Assembly: GCF_000336775.1 (NCBI RefSeq)
Contig: NZ_AOLJ01000025.1
Span: 86,268 to 150,267 of the forward strand
Direction of reading: 5' to 3'
Source: Haloferax gibbonsii ATCC 33959
GTDB taxonomy: Archaea > Halobacteriota > Halobacteria > Halobacteriales > Haloferacaceae
DNA length: 64,000 bases
Below are positions 51,289 to 60,352 of the stretch, in pieces. Each line of letters opens with the position of its first letter. The first letter of the stretch is position 1. The position numbers and the translations under genes are program-made. The notes beneath the pieces are model-generated. The model was given only the letters and a program-made list of their open reading frames with translations, made no database searches and was not told where the DNA came from.

Positions 51289-52998
51289 GTGACGCGACCA
51301 CCGCGGGGTGTGTCACGTCGCGCTCTCGTCGCCGCGCTCGCCGCCTCGCTCGTGGTCCTGCTCGCGGCCGTCGTTCCCGCGCCGATAGCGGCCGCGCCGG
51401 GCGCGACGAACGCGACGAACGCGACCGACTCGCCCACGCCCGCCGACTCGTCGGCGTCCGGCGGCCCTCGAATCGTCTCCGCGCTGCCCGACCCGGCGAC
51501 GCCCGGCGACCGCGGGGAGTTCGTCGCCGTCGCCGCGCCCGCGGGAACCGAACTCTCGCTGTCCGACGGCGAAGACACCGTCTCGTTCGCCGCACCCGGC
51601 GGGACGGTCGCCGTCGCCGCCGACCCGAACGCGGCGGCGAACCTGACCGACTTCCCCGTCGTCGCGCCCGGCCTCGGCCTCGCCAACGGTGGCGAGACGG
51701 TCACGCTCCGCGTCGTCGGTGACGGCGGCTACGAGGGGAGCGCCAGCGCCGCCATCGAAGGCGGAAACGGCGTCGTCGCCGACCGCCTTACCTACGACCG
51801 GAGCCGTGAGGGCGCGCTCCTCGAACGCCGGGACGGCGCGTGGTCGTGGTGGCCGCGGTCCCTCCCCCGACGGGACGTCGCGACCCACGGCCCCGCGAAC
51901 GCGACGCTGTTCGTCCTTCCCGACTCGCCCGAGCGCCCGGTCTCGACGCTCCGGTCCGCCGACGAGCGGATTCTGCTCGCCGGCTACGTCGTCTCCTCCG
52001 CGCGCGTCGCCGACGAACTCGTCGCCGCCCGCGAGCGCGGCGTCGCCGTGTCGGTGCTGGTCGAAGACAGCCCGGTCGGCGGCTTTCCGCGGCGGTCGGC
52101 GCGGGTCCTCGACCGCCTCGTCGACGCCGGCGTCTCGGTCCGCGTCGTCGGCGACCCGCACTCGTTTCACCACCCGAAGTACGCCGTCGTCGACGACGCG
52201 GCGCTCGTGATGACCGAGAACTGGAAACCGGCCGGGACCGGCGGGCGAAAGAGCCGCGGCTGGGGCGTCGTCGCGCGCTCGCCGAGCGTCGCGGCCGACC
52301 TCGCGGCCACCTTCGCTGACGACGCGTCGCTCCCGGGGACGGCCCCGTGGGAGACGTACCGGGTCGGCCGGTCGTTCGTCCGCACCGAGTCGGCGAACGG
52401 CTCGTACCCCTCGCGCATCGCCCCCGAGTCCGTTCGAGTCGACCGCATCGCCGTCCTCCGCGCGCCCGACAACGCCGAGTCCGCGGTCGTCTCTCGACTC
52501 GACGCCGCCGACGCCCGAATCGACGTGTTACAGCCGACCGTCGAAGCGGACGGGCCGTTCGTCCGCGCGCTCAAGCGCGCCGCCGACCGCGGCGTCCGCG
52601 TTCGGCTCCTCCTCGGAAGCGCGTGGTACGTGGAGGAGGAAAACCGCGCGCTCGCGGAGCGGTTGAACGAGTGGGCCGACAGGACCGGAACGCCGCTTTC
52701 GGTCCGCCTCGCGCGACCCGGCGGCCGGTACGGCGCGATTCACGCGAAGGGCGTCGTCGCCGACGACACCGCGCTCGTCGGCAGTCTCAACTGGAACCGC
52801 CACTCGGCCCGCGAGAACCGCGAAGTCGTCCTCGCGCTGTCGGACCCGGCCGCGGCGGCGTACTTCCGCGGGGCGTTCGCGGCGGACTGGCGGGCGAGCG
52901 GGCGCGGGGCGGAGTCGAAGCCGGGGCTCGTCGCCGCGGCCGCCCTCGCGGTCGTCGTCGGAGTCGCGGCGCTCAGGCGACTGGAGTTCGAAGAATAA
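51289..52998 (+). CDS. exported phospholipase-D-like protein with two HKD motifs
   Basis: A 569-residue protein with an N-terminal signal peptide (SRRALVAALAASLVVLLAAVVPA; cleavage after AAA around residue 36) and a hydrophobic segment near the C-terminus (LVAAAALAVVVGVAALRR) that would anchor it. Two PLD signature motifs are present: HHPKYAVVDDAAL with HxKxxxxD (near residues 292-304) and IHAKGVVADDTALVGS (about 485-500). Two such motifs usually form one active site for phosphodiester hydrolysis or transfer. The start is GTG 51289. Substrate could be phospholipid, nucleic acid or another phosphodiester outside the cell. Confidence 0.88.
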   Translation: MTRPPRGVSRRALVAALAASLVVLLAAVVPAPIAAAPGATNATNATDSPTPADSSASGGPRIVSALPDPATPGDRGEFVAVAAPAGTELSLSDGEDTVSFAAPGGTVAVAADPNAAANLTDFPVVAPGLGLANGGETVTLRVVGDGGYEGSASAAIEGGNGVVADRLTYDRSREGALLERRDGAWSWWPRSLPRRDVATHGPANATLFVLPDSPERPVSTLRSADERILLAGYVVSSARVADELVAARERGVAVSVLVEDSPVGGFPRRSARVLDRLVDAGVSVRVVGDPHSFHHPKYAVVDDAALVMTENWKPAGTGGRKSRGWGVVARSPSVAADLAATFADDASLPGTAPWETYRVGRSFVRTESANGSYPSRIAPESVRVDRIAVLRAPDNAESAVVSRLDAADARIDVLQPTVEADGPFVRALKRAADRGVRVRLLLGSAWYVEEENRALAERLNEWADRTGTPLSVRLARPGGRYGAIHAKGVVADDTALVGSLNWNRHSARENREVVLALSDPAAAAYFRGAFAADWRASGRGAESKPGLVAAAALAVVVGVAALRRLEFEE

Positions 52999-53030
52999 AA
53001 TAAGTGTCCGCGTGAGCCGCGACTGCGACC

Positions 53031-54932
53031 TTACGCCGTCGTCGACAGCTCTTCGTCGATGTCGGCTTCGGCCATCTTCTCGACGAGGCTGTCGATGACC
53101 TCCTCGCGCATGCCGCTGACGAACTTGATGGAGCCGACGACGAGGTGACCGCCGCCGGAGACGCCGCCCCCGACGACCTCCTCGTTCAGTTCGGCGACCA
53201 TCCGCGGGATGTCGAGGCGGACGCCGTCGGAGCGGAGGACGGCGAAGTCGGGACCGTAGCCGATGGTGATGACCGGCTCGCCCGTCTCCTGGACCTTGCG
53301 GTCGTGGAGCTTGCCCGTGGTCTTGCCCGGCGCGGGGTAGGTAAAGCGGTGGGCCCACTTGTCGAGGTCGATGCGGTAGAGGTTGGCCCCGCTGTCGAGG
53401 CGCTCGTGTTCGAGGTGCGGTTCGGCCGCTTCGAGCTGACGGTCCACGTCGCGCTCGGCGCGCGTCGAGAGGAACTCGACGAGCTCGCGGTGTCGCTCCT
53501 CGTCGTCGCAGCCGACGTTGAGCACGTCGTTGACGATGGACGCGCCGTCGTTGTAGCGCAGCCAGTGGGCGGCGTAGTCGAGCGCCTCGCCCACGTCGAG
53601 GAGCTGTTCGCGGTCGTAGCCCTCGTCCTCGGCGAGCGCGATGTAGTTGTCCATGACCTCCGCCTTCGAGCGGTCCGACAGCCCGGCGACTGCGGGGACG
53701 TGACGCAGTTCGTCGGTCACGTCGGGGTGAATCATCCGCGCGAGTTCGACGCACATCATGCCGGTCGTGATGCGGTAGTCCTCGTCGTGGAGGTACGGGT
53801 TGACGTGCGCGTCGAGGAGGGGGTTGACCGCCTCGGGGTCGGGGTGGTGGTGGTCGACGACGGCGATGGGCACGTCGTAGTGCGCGAGGTTCTCGTAGGC
53901 GGGCACGTCCTCCTCGGTCGACCCGTTGTCGAGCATGAGCAGGAAGGGGAGCCGCTGACCGTGGCGGGCGCGACCTTCGAGCGCGAAGTTCAGGTCGCGG
54001 GTCACGTCCTCCATCTCGTAGAACGGGGCCTTGCTCGGCAGGCGCTTGAACAGGTGACGCGGCGCGTCGGGGTCGTCGTGGACCTCGGTGATGAGGCGTT
54101 CGAGGGCCAGCTGGACCGGAACGGACGCGCACATGCCGTCGCCGTCGGCGTGGTGGCGGACGCGAATCGGGCGGCCTTCGAGGACCGTCCGGCGGAGCAG
54201 GCGCGCCACGTCTTCGAGGTCGCCGCGGAGCTTCTCGAACGCCGGCCACTCCACGAGCGGTTCGACCGGCTCGGGCTCGGCGCGCTCGTCGAGCGCGGCG
54301 TCGATGCGCTGGCGGGCGTCGGCCGCGGTCTCGTCGTCGAGAACGGTCAGCCCGTCGACTTCGAGCTGGCGGGTTCCCTCGTGGTCTTCGACGGTGCCGG
54401 CCATGCGGACCACGTCGTCGAGGTCGACTTCGGGGAACGCGCGGACGCCAGCCTCCTCGAAGGCGGCGGCCGCGACGATGCCGGAGTCGTCGGCGATGCG
54501 GAAGACCGTCGGGCCGCCGGTCTGTTTAATCTGCGTGACGACGCCCTCGACGGTGACCGAATCGCCGACTGTAAGGTCGGAGATAGGCGTGATGGTCGGC
54601 TCGTGGTCGACGGTCAGGGTGCGGTAGTCGTCGGGCGTTTCCTCGGCGAACGCGATGTCGCCGTTCTCTCGGACGGATTCGAGGCGGACGACCAATCGGT
54701 CGCCGACCTCGTAGTCGGTCGAGAGGTTGGACTCGTGGATGAGACCGGAGACGGAGTCGGAGATGTCGACGAAGATGCCGTACTCCACGACGCCGTTGAC
54801 GACGGCGTGGTAGTAGGCGTCGGTCTCGACGTCGTCGGCGGTACAGTTCGGTGCGAGATCGTAGACGATAGGTCGTGCGTCCGAATTCGGACCCGAGTCG
54901 TCGCCGGAATCCCCGGCGTGCTCGTCGCTCAT
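53031..54932 (-). CDS. DHH-family phosphoesterase with S1 and OB domains (RecJ-like)
   Basis: A 633-residue protein. Order of domains: S1 RNA-binding-like domain at about 35-105 (GVVEYGIFVDISDSVSGLIH), an OB-fold of nucleic-acid-binding type at about 120-195 (VEGVVTQIKQTGGPTVFRIA), then a DHH domain (HHADGDGMCAS near residue 258, LDNGST, AVVDHHHPDPEAV near 365) and a DHHA1-like C-terminal GGGVSGGGHLVVGSIKF. This is the architecture of haloarchaeal RecJ-like single-strand nucleases or phosphodiesterases. CTTAAC on the minus strand at 54962-54957 is its likely TATA element. Confidence 0.9.
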   Translation of the reverse strand: MSDEHAGDSGDDSGPNSDARPIVYDLAPNCTADDVETDAYYHAVVNGVVEYGIFVDISDSVSGLIHESNLSTDYEVGDRLVVRLESVRENGDIAFAEETPDDYRTLTVDHEPTITPISDLTVGDSVTVEGVVTQIKQTGGPTVFRIADDSGIVAAAAFEEAGVRAFPEVDLDDVVRMAGTVEDHEGTRQLEVDGLTVLDDETAADARQRIDAALDERAEPEPVEPLVEWPAFEKLRGDLEDVARLLRRTVLEGRPIRVRHHADGDGMCASVPVQLALERLITEVHDDPDAPRHLFKRLPSKAPFYEMEDVTRDLNFALEGRARHGQRLPFLLMLDNGSTEEDVPAYENLAHYDVPIAVVDHHHPDPEAVNPLLDAHVNPYLHDEDYRITTGMMCVELARMIHPDVTDELRHVPAVAGLSDRSKAEVMDNYIALAEDEGYDREQLLDVGEALDYAAHWLRYNDGASIVNDVLNVGCDDEERHRELVEFLSTRAERDVDRQLEAAEPHLEHERLDSGANLYRIDLDKWAHRFTYPAPGKTTGKLHDRKVQETGEPVITIGYGPDFAVLRSDGVRLDIPRMVAELNEEVVGGGVSGGGHLVVGSIKFVSGMREEVIDSLVEKMAEADIDEELSTTA

Positions 54933-54956
54933 GGTCCCGCTAGGTCAGGGGGTAGT

Positions 54957-54962
54957 GTTAAG
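54957..54962 (-). promoter_or_regulatory. TATA-like element for the DHH phosphoesterase gene
   Basis: CTTAAC on the minus strand, 25-30 bases before the ATG at 54932; spacing fits leaderless initiation. Confidence 0.45.
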
Positions 54963-55037
54963 CTTTACAAAAGCATCTCACGTGCGCGACCGGTTCCCAC
55001 GACTCGATTCGCCCCGAAAACTGCGGGGACCCGGGCG

Positions 55038-55892
55038 TCAGTACCCGAGTTCGTCAAGCGCGTCTTCGACCGACGGGACGTAGTCTCGTCCGAAGACGCG
55101 GACGTGTTCGAGGAGGGGAAACAGCGCGTAGACGGGCGAGCGCTCCTCGAAGAAGCCGTCGGCGATGGGTCGGGACTCGTCGTAGGCGTCGAAGAAATCG
55201 TCGCCCGCGGCGTCGAACCAGTCGATGTAGGCGAGTTCGACCTCGGGGTGGCCGTAGTAACACGCCGGGTCGAGGAAGGCGACGACGCGGTCGTCGCGGA
55301 CGCGGAGGTTCGCGCCCCAGACGTCGCCGTGGACGAGTCGGGGTGCCGCCGGCTCGACGAGGAGCGCGTCGAGGTCGCCCGCGACCGACTCGATTCGCTC
55401 GGCGGTCGCGTCCGGGAGTCCCGAATCGAGCGCCGCATCGGACCACGGGAGGAGGCGCTGGTCGCAGAAGAACTCGACCCACGAGTCGGTCCACGGGTTC
55501 GGCTGGCGGTACGGGCCGGAGAGCGTGTCGTAGGGGAAGCCGAACGCCGGCGCGGTCGTCTCGTGGAGCGCGGCGAGGTGGGCCGCGAGGTCGCGCTCGG
55601 CGGCGGGGGTCAACTCGGACGAACCCTCGACGTAGTCGAGGACGAGCAGGTCGGGGTCGGCGTGGTGGACCGCGGGGACCGGGAGCCCGGCGGAGCCGAG
55701 CGAGTCGAGCATCGCGGCCTCCACGTCGAGCGGCGTGTCGCCGACCTTGGCGACGACGGGGTCGCGCCCGTCGAAGTCGAGACGGTAGACGCGCCCGACG
55801 TGCCCGCCGTCGAGCTCGGTCGTCGCGGTCGGCGGCGCGTCCGCGGAGAGCGCGTTCGTCGCTCGGGCGACGAGGTCGGAATCGAGCGTCAC
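55038..55892 (-). CDS. fructosamine kinase / ketosamine-3-kinase family protein
   Basis: A 284-residue aminoglycoside-phosphotransferase-like kinase. The GTG start at 55892 gives MTLDSDLVARATNAL. Visible motifs: the glycine-rich nucleotide loop region GGHVGRVYRLDF, Lys in PVVAKVGD, the catalytic HGDVWGANLRV and the metal-binding DPACYYGHPEVELAY. The family phosphorylates ketoamine-modified sugars on proteins or related substrates, allowing deglycation; the true substrate here is unknown. The frame is open further upstream but runs into the divergent JAMM gene region. Confidence 0.88.
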   Translation of the reverse strand: MTLDSDLVARATNALSADAPPTATTELDGGHVGRVYRLDFDGRDPVVAKVGDTPLDVEAAMLDSLGSAGLPVPAVHHADPDLLVLDYVEGSSELTPAAERDLAAHLAALHETTAPAFGFPYDTLSGPYRQPNPWTDSWVEFFCDQRLLPWSDAALDSGLPDATAERIESVAGDLDALLVEPAAPRLVHGDVWGANLRVRDDRVVAFLDPACYYGHPEVELAYIDWFDAAGDDFFDAYDESRPIADGFFEERSPVYALFPLLEHVRVFGRDYVPSVEDALDELGY

Positions 55893-55994
55893 ACCCGAGT
55901 TCGGGCGAGCGCCGACCTCAGTATGGCGGTTCCGTTCCGGCGACCGACTCGGCGTTCCGGAACCCTTAGATGGAGCGCCCGCGGACGGTTCGGT

Positions 55995-56480
55995 ATGCGA
56001 CTCTTCCGGTCGCGGGAGGTCGTCGGCATCGCCGCCGACGCCCTCGACTTCGCGCTCGAAGCCTCTGCGGAGACGCATCCGAACGAGTACATGGGACTCC
56101 TCCGCGGCGAGGACGCCCGCCGACTCGGCGTCGACCGCGACGGCTACGTCGTGACGGACGTGCTCATCATCCCGGGGACCGTCTCGGACCCCTACAGCGC
56201 GACCGTCAGGAACGACCTCGTGCCGAACGACTTCCGCGCCGTCGGGTCGATTCACTCGCACCCGAACGGCGTCCTCCGACCGAGCGACGCCGACCTCGAC
56301 ACCTTCGGGAGCGGCCGGGTCCACATCATCATCGGCGCGCCCTACGGCCTCGATGACTGGGAGGCGTTCGACCAGTCGGGCGAGGTTCGCGACCTCGACG
56401 TGCTCGACGTCGACCTCCCCGACCCCGAATCGTTCTTCGACTTCACGCAGGACGACATCGACGCGGAGTTGGACCGATGA
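55995..56480 (+). CDS. JAMM/MPN+ metalloprotease-like protein
   Basis: A 161-residue JAB1/MPN/Mov34 metalloenzyme with a complete JAMM site: Glu31 (NEYMG), His87 and His89 with Pro90, Ser97 and Asp100 in [14 protein letters not shown]. In Haloferax, JAMM/MPN+ proteins act as desampylases that remove ubiquitin-like SAMP tags, so the same role is plausible here. It starts at ATG 55995. The stop overlaps the next ATG (ATGA), coupling it to ribL. No SAMP gene is next to it. Confidence 0.87.
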   Translation: MRLFRSREVVGIAADALDFALEASAETHPNEYMGLLRGEDARRLGVDRDGYVVTDVLIIPGTVSDPYSATVRNDLVPNDFRAVGSIHSHPNGVLRPSDADLDTFGSGRVHIIIGAPYGLDDWEAFDQSGEVRDLDVLDVDLPDPESFFDFTQDDIDAELDR

Positions 56481-56905
56481 GACGGGTCATCGCCCAGGGG
56501 ACCTTCGACATCCTCCACCCCGGCCACGTCCACTACCTGTCTGACGCCGCGTCGCTCGGCGACGAACTCCACGTCATCATCGCCCGCGGCGAGAACGTGA
56601 CGCACAAGCCGAAGCCGATACTCGACGACCGCCAGCGCCGCGACATGGTCGCCGCGCTCGACGTGGTCGACGAGGCCCACCTCGGCCACGCCGAGGACAT
56701 CTTCGTCCCTATCGAGAAAATCGACCCCGACGTCATCGTCCTCGGCTACGACCAACACCACGACGAGGCGGGCATCAAAGCCGCCCTCGACGCCCGCGGT
56801 ATCGACTGCGAGGTCACGCGCGCGACGCCGCGCGAGCAGCGCCACGACGACGAACTCCTCTCGACGGGCCGCATCATCGACCGCATCGTCGAGCGGCGCT
56901 GCTGA
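56477..56905 (+). CDS. ribL: FAD synthase (RibL-type cytidylyltransferase-like nucleotidyltransferase)
   Basis: A 142-residue nucleotidyltransferase with the HxGH ATP-binding motif ([14 protein letters not shown], His14 to His17) and a second motif near the end ([13 protein letters not shown], the ISTTxI-like block). Length and sequence match archaeal RibL, which adenylylates FMN to FAD in place of the bacterial bifunctional RibF. It overlaps the JAMM gene by four bases. Alternative: glycerol-3-phosphate cytidylyltransferase, which shares the fold; RibL fits better. Confidence 0.88.
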   Translation: MRRVIAQGTFDILHPGHVHYLSDAASLGDELHVIIARGENVTHKPKPILDDRQRRDMVAALDVVDEAHLGHAEDIFVPIEKIDPDVIVLGYDQHHDEAGIKAALDARGIDCEVTRATPREQRHDDELLSTGRIIDRIVERRC

Positions 56906-57032
56906 GACCTCGCCCGCCTTCGAGGCACGACCCGATTCGATTCCGACGTTTCGAAGCATTCTCCGACGGCCGAACGCGACGAGCGCGAGCGTCGTCACTC
57001 GGCGGGGAGCGTCGAAAGAGAAGGGAGGTCCG

Positions 57033-57794
57033 TTACTGCGTGGAGTTCGTCGCGGTCGAGTTCGAGCCGCCGGACGACGACTCGCTGTTGGCCGACTGCT
57101 GCTCGTCGAGCCAGTTCTGGTACTCTTCCTGCGAGACGACTTCGACGGTGAAGTACATCTGAGAGTGCGCGACGCCGCAGTACTCAGTACAGTAGCCCTG
57201 GTAGGTGCCTTCCTCGTAGGCGACGGTCTTGATGGTGTTCGTCGAACCCGGCATCGCGTCCTGCTTGAGGCCGAGTTTAGGGACGTGGAATCCATGTATC
57301 ACGTCCGTTGCGGTCACCTGGAAGTAGACCGGGCGGTCCTTGGGGATGACAATCTCGTTGCCGGACGTGAAGTTACCCTCCTCGGGGTAGTACATGTTCC
57401 AGCCCCACTGGTAGGCCTCGGCCGTGACGACGACCGGGTCGTCGTCCATGGCGATGTCGTTGCCCTGGTGCGTGACGTTTTCGTTGGCCAGCACGCCGTA
57501 GGAGGCGACGCCGACGAAAAGCAGGATAATCGCTGTCGCGATGGTCCACGTGATTTCGAGCCGGCGGTTCTCCTTGGTCGGCAGTGCGCGCTCGCTGTTG
57601 CGGAACTTGATGACCGTGTAGAGGAGGATGACCTCCACCAGCACGGTAATCGGGATAGCGACGTACAGCAGCTTCCCGTTGAGCTGATTGATAAGTTCCG
57701 ACGTGGCGGACGCCTGCGCGGCGGCGGGGGTGGCAACGAGCGCCATCACGACCGTCGCGAGCAGGGACGCGAGCGCGAAACGCGTCTTTCTCAT
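57033..57794 (-). CDS. coxB: cytochrome c oxidase subunit II
   Basis: A 253-residue heme-copper oxidase subunit II. It has an N-terminal signal-like segment, two membrane helices (residues about 40-66 and 82-106) and a cupredoxin domain with the CuA site: His in TDVIHGFHVPKLG and CTEYCGVAHSQMYF with two Cys, His and Met. The conserved aromatic YQWGWNMYYP that feeds electrons to CuA is present. The tail is Ser/Thr-rich. It accepts electrons from a membrane or copper-protein donor in the aerobic chain. The subunit I gene is not in the window. Its TATA element lies in the intergenic region shared with the divergent heme gene. Confidence 0.95.
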   Translation of the reverse strand: MRKTRFALASLLATVVMALVATPAAAQASATSELINQLNGKLLYVAIPITVLVEVILLYTVIKFRNSERALPTKENRRLEITWTIATAIILLFVGVASYGVLANENVTHQGNDIAMDDDPVVVTAEAYQWGWNMYYPEEGNFTSGNEIVIPKDRPVYFQVTATDVIHGFHVPKLGLKQDAMPGSTNTIKTVAYEEGTYQGYCTEYCGVAHSQMYFTVEVVSQEEYQNWLDEQQSANSESSSGGSNSTATNSTQ

Positions 57795-57820
57795 GCTGAG
57801 CGAGACTTAGGAACAACCGC

Positions 57821-57826
57821 ATAAAT
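57821..57826 (-). promoter_or_regulatory. TATA-like element for coxB
   Basis: ATTTAT on the minus strand, 27-32 bases before the coxB ATG, in the context GCATTTATGC. Leaderless initiation is likely. Confidence 0.5.
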
Positions 57827-57917
57827 GCATACCGACTCTCGGCCCGCCGTTTATCAACCCGCCCCCGCCATATCGGGGGGAGCGGCACCCGAACGCGAGG
57901 CGGAAAAGCGCGGGTCC

Positions 57918-57923
57918 TAAATA
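57918..57923 (+). promoter_or_regulatory. TATA-like element for the heme O synthase fusion gene
   Basis: TAAATA, 25-30 bases before the GTG at 57948. It lies on the opposite strand to the coxB element, so the two respiratory genes share one divergent promoter region of about 150 bp. Confidence 0.5.
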
Positions 57924-57947
57924 CGGGACGGCCCAACAGGCCCGTAG

Positions 57948-59363
57948 GTGAATTTCGTGGCCACGAATCGCGATTCGAACACGTTCCACGGCCTGCTCGC
58001 CGCGACCGCGATGGGCGTCTATCTGCTGCTCATCGTCGGCGCGACGACCGCGCTCACGGACGCGACCGCCGCGTGTAGCGCCTGGCCCGCGTGCGGAGAC
58101 GGCTTTTCGCTCCCCGCGACGCTCGACGGCTGGGTCGCCCTCGGCCACCGCGTCGCGGCCGTCCTCGTCGGTCTCCTCACGCTCGCCACGCTCGTCTCGG
58201 CGTGGCGGACCGACACGTCCCGCCGCGTGAGAGCGACCGTCACCGCGTCGGCGGTGCTCTACCCGGCGCAGGCCGGTCTCGGCGCGGTCGTCGCCACCGT
58301 CGGCGTCGGCCCCGCGCTCTCGACGCTCCACTTGGTTCTCGGGATGGTCATCTTCGGCGGCCTCGTCGCCGCGCTCGCGTGGACGCTCGAAGCGGCCACC
58401 GGCGACCCCGACGACGCGCCGGTCGGCACCCCCTCGATGAGTCCCCCGACCGACGACGGCGAGCGACCGCCCGTCCCGACCGAGCCCGTCGCCCGCGCGA
58501 AGGCGACGGTCAACGCGTACTTCCGGCTCATGAAGCCGCGGCTGATGTGGCTCCTCTGTCTCGTCGCGTCGGCGGCGATGGCGCTCGCCGGCACCGTCTC
58601 GCCCGGCCTCACGCCCGAGGTCATCGCGGCGACGCTCGGCGGCGGCGTCCTCTCTATCGGCGCATCCGGCACGTTCAACCACGTCCTCGAACGCGACGTG
58701 GACCGCCGGATGCAGCGGACCAGCGACCGGCCGCTCGCGGTCGACCTCGTCCCCGTCCGCAACGCCGTCGCGTTCGGCCTGCTCCTGACGGTCGCGTCGG
58801 TTGCGCTGTTCGCGTCCGTCAACTGGCTCGCGGCCGTCCTCGGCGTCGTCGCCATCGCCTTCTACAGCGTCGTCTACACGCTCATCCTGAAGCCAAACAC
58901 GGTCCAGAACACCGTCATCGGCGGCGCGGCCGGCGCGCTTCCGGCGCTCATCGGCTGGGTCGCCGTCACCGGCGACGTCGGCCTCGGGGGCGTCGTCCTC
59001 GCCGTGGTCATCTTCCTGTGGACGCCCGCGCACTTCTACAACCTCGCGCTGGCCTACAAGGACGACTACGCCCGCGGCGGCTTCCCGATGATGCCCGTCG
59101 TCCGCGGCGAGACCGAGACGCGAAAGCACATCCTCTGGTGGCTCGGCGCGACGCTCGTCGCCGCGGCCGGCCTCGCGGTCATGGACGCCCTCGGGGTCGT
59201 CTACCTCGTGACGAGCATCCTCTTCGGCGGCGCGTTCCTCTACTTCGTCGTGCGCCTGCACTACGAGCGCGACGACACCGCCGCGTTCCGGGCGTTCCAC
59301 GCCTCGAACGCCTACCTCGGCATGCTGCTCCTCGCCATCGTCGTCGACACGCTCGCGCTCTGA
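57948..59363 (+). CDS. ctaB: fused CtaA-like / heme O synthase CtaB (protoheme IX farnesyltransferase)
   Basis: A 471-residue membrane protein combining two heme A pathway modules. Residues 1-150 resemble half of CtaA/Cox15 heme A synthase (four helices with GATTALTDATAACSAWPACG, GHRVAAVLV and STLHLVLGMVIF, which hold likely heme-ligand histidines). Residues about 185-471 are CtaB, a UbiA-type prenyltransferase with NHVLERDVDRRMQRT (NxxxDxxxD) and KDDYARGGFPMMPVV as the second Asp-rich motif. It farnesylates heme B to heme O for terminal oxidases. The start is GTG 57948; in-frame GTG 57957 is an alternative. A fused form is known in haloarchaea. Confidence 0.92.
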   Translation: MNFVATNRDSNTFHGLLAATAMGVYLLLIVGATTALTDATAACSAWPACGDGFSLPATLDGWVALGHRVAAVLVGLLTLATLVSAWRTDTSRRVRATVTASAVLYPAQAGLGAVVATVGVGPALSTLHLVLGMVIFGGLVAALAWTLEAATGDPDDAPVGTPSMSPPTDDGERPPVPTEPVARAKATVNAYFRLMKPRLMWLLCLVASAAMALAGTVSPGLTPEVIAATLGGGVLSIGASGTFNHVLERDVDRRMQRTSDRPLAVDLVPVRNAVAFGLLLTVASVALFASVNWLAAVLGVVAIAFYSVVYTLILKPNTVQNTVIGGAAGALPALIGWVAVTGDVGLGGVVLAVVIFLWTPAHFYNLALAYKDDYARGGFPMMPVVRGETETRKHILWWLGATLVAAAGLAVMDALGVVYLVTSILFGGAFLYFVVRLHYERDDTAAFRAFHASNAYLGMLLLAIVVDTLAL

Positions 59364-59383
59364 GCCCCGCTACTCCCCCACAC

Positions 59384-60040
59384 ATGGCAACCGCATCCGC
59401 ACTTCCCCGCCCCTCGCGGGCCAGTCTGCTCCGCGCCGCCTTCGCCGTGAACACGACGCTGATTCTGGCGTTCGTCTACCTGCTTTTCACCGAGGCGAGC
59501 GTCGGCGCGCCGCGGTACGCGCTCTACGGCGTCGCGTGGGTCATCGTCGGCCTCTGGGTCATGTTCGACACCGACGTGGCACCGGCCTCGGCCGCGACGA
59601 AGCGAAAGGCGGCCGCCGTCGCGGTCGGTTACTTCGCGCTGTTGGCGGTCGCCGGCGGCCTCGTCACCTCGCCCGTGCCGGGCGGGACCGACGGCCTTCG
59701 CGTCGCCTTCCTCCCGCCGGGGTGGGGTCCGGCGCTCGTCTACGGCGGCGACCTGTTCAACCTCGTCCTCATGCCGGCGCGCGTGGTCGGCTACGCGGCG
59801 CTCGCGTTCCTCGTCTACGACACGGTCGTCGAGGCGGCGGGCGCGGCCGTCTCCGGGGTCGTCGGCCTGTTCTCCTGCGTCTCGTGTTCGTGGCCCATTC
59901 TCGCCTCGGTCGCCACGAGCGTCTTCGGCGGCGGGACGGCCATCGCGGCGACCGTGACGACGCTCTCGTACGACCTCTCGACGCTGGTCTTTCTCGTCAC
60001 CGTCGTCTTGCTCCGGTGGCGGCCCGGCTTCGGGAAGTGA
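59384..60040 (+). CDS. hypothetical multi-helix membrane protein downstream of ctaB
   Basis: A 218-residue membrane protein with about six hydrophobic helices, beginning at ATG 59384. A cysteine-containing motif LFSCVSCSWPILASVATSV lies in the fifth helical region (about residues 170-188) and could bind copper, heme or a disulfide partner. It is 20 bp after ctaB in the same direction, so cotranscription with heme O synthesis is likely and an accessory role in oxidase assembly is possible. I recognise no named family. Confidence 0.7.
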   Translation: MATASALPRPSRASLLRAAFAVNTTLILAFVYLLFTEASVGAPRYALYGVAWVIVGLWVMFDTDVAPASAATKRKAAAVAVGYFALLAVAGGLVTSPVPGGTDGLRVAFLPPGWGPALVYGGDLFNLVLMPARVVGYAALAFLVYDTVVEAAGAAVSGVVGLFSCVSCSWPILASVATSVFGGGTAIAATVTTLSYDLSTLVFLVTVVLLRWRPGFGK

Positions 60041-60106
60041 CAGTCGCGGTCGCGGCAGCGGTCACTCGCCCCCTCGCTTTTACGCGCTCGCCGTGAACGT
60101 CCGACC

Positions 60107-60340
60107 ATGACAAGCGTCGAAATCGAATACTGCGTTCCCTGCGGCTTCCTCGACCGCGCCGAGCAACTACAGCACGCGCTGCTCGAACAGTTCGGCGACC
60201 GGCTCGACCGCGTGGCGCTCGTGACGGGCGACCACGGCGTTCTCACCGTCACCGTCGACGACGAGCGCGTCTGGGACAAGTCGGAAGACGAGTTCGACCC
60301 GGACCTCGTGCTCCGGCGGGTCCGTCCGCACGTCGACTGA
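60107..60340 (+). CDS. Rdx/SelT-SelW-like thioredoxin-fold protein
   Basis: A 77-residue protein with CxxC near the N-terminus: VEIEYCVPCGFLDRAEQL, Cys9 and Cys12 right after the first beta strand, as in the Rdx family of SelW/SelT/SelH-like proteins. The C-terminal part (DERVWDKSEDEF, then VLRRVRPHV) fits the family fold. It probably has thiol redox activity. It follows the membrane protein by 66 bp and may belong to the same respiratory cluster. Confidence 0.82.
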   Translation: MTSVEIEYCVPCGFLDRAEQLQHALLEQFGDRLDRVALVTGDHGVLTVTVDDERVWDKSEDEFDPDLVLRRVRPHVD

Positions 60341-60352
60341 GCGGGGCGGGAC

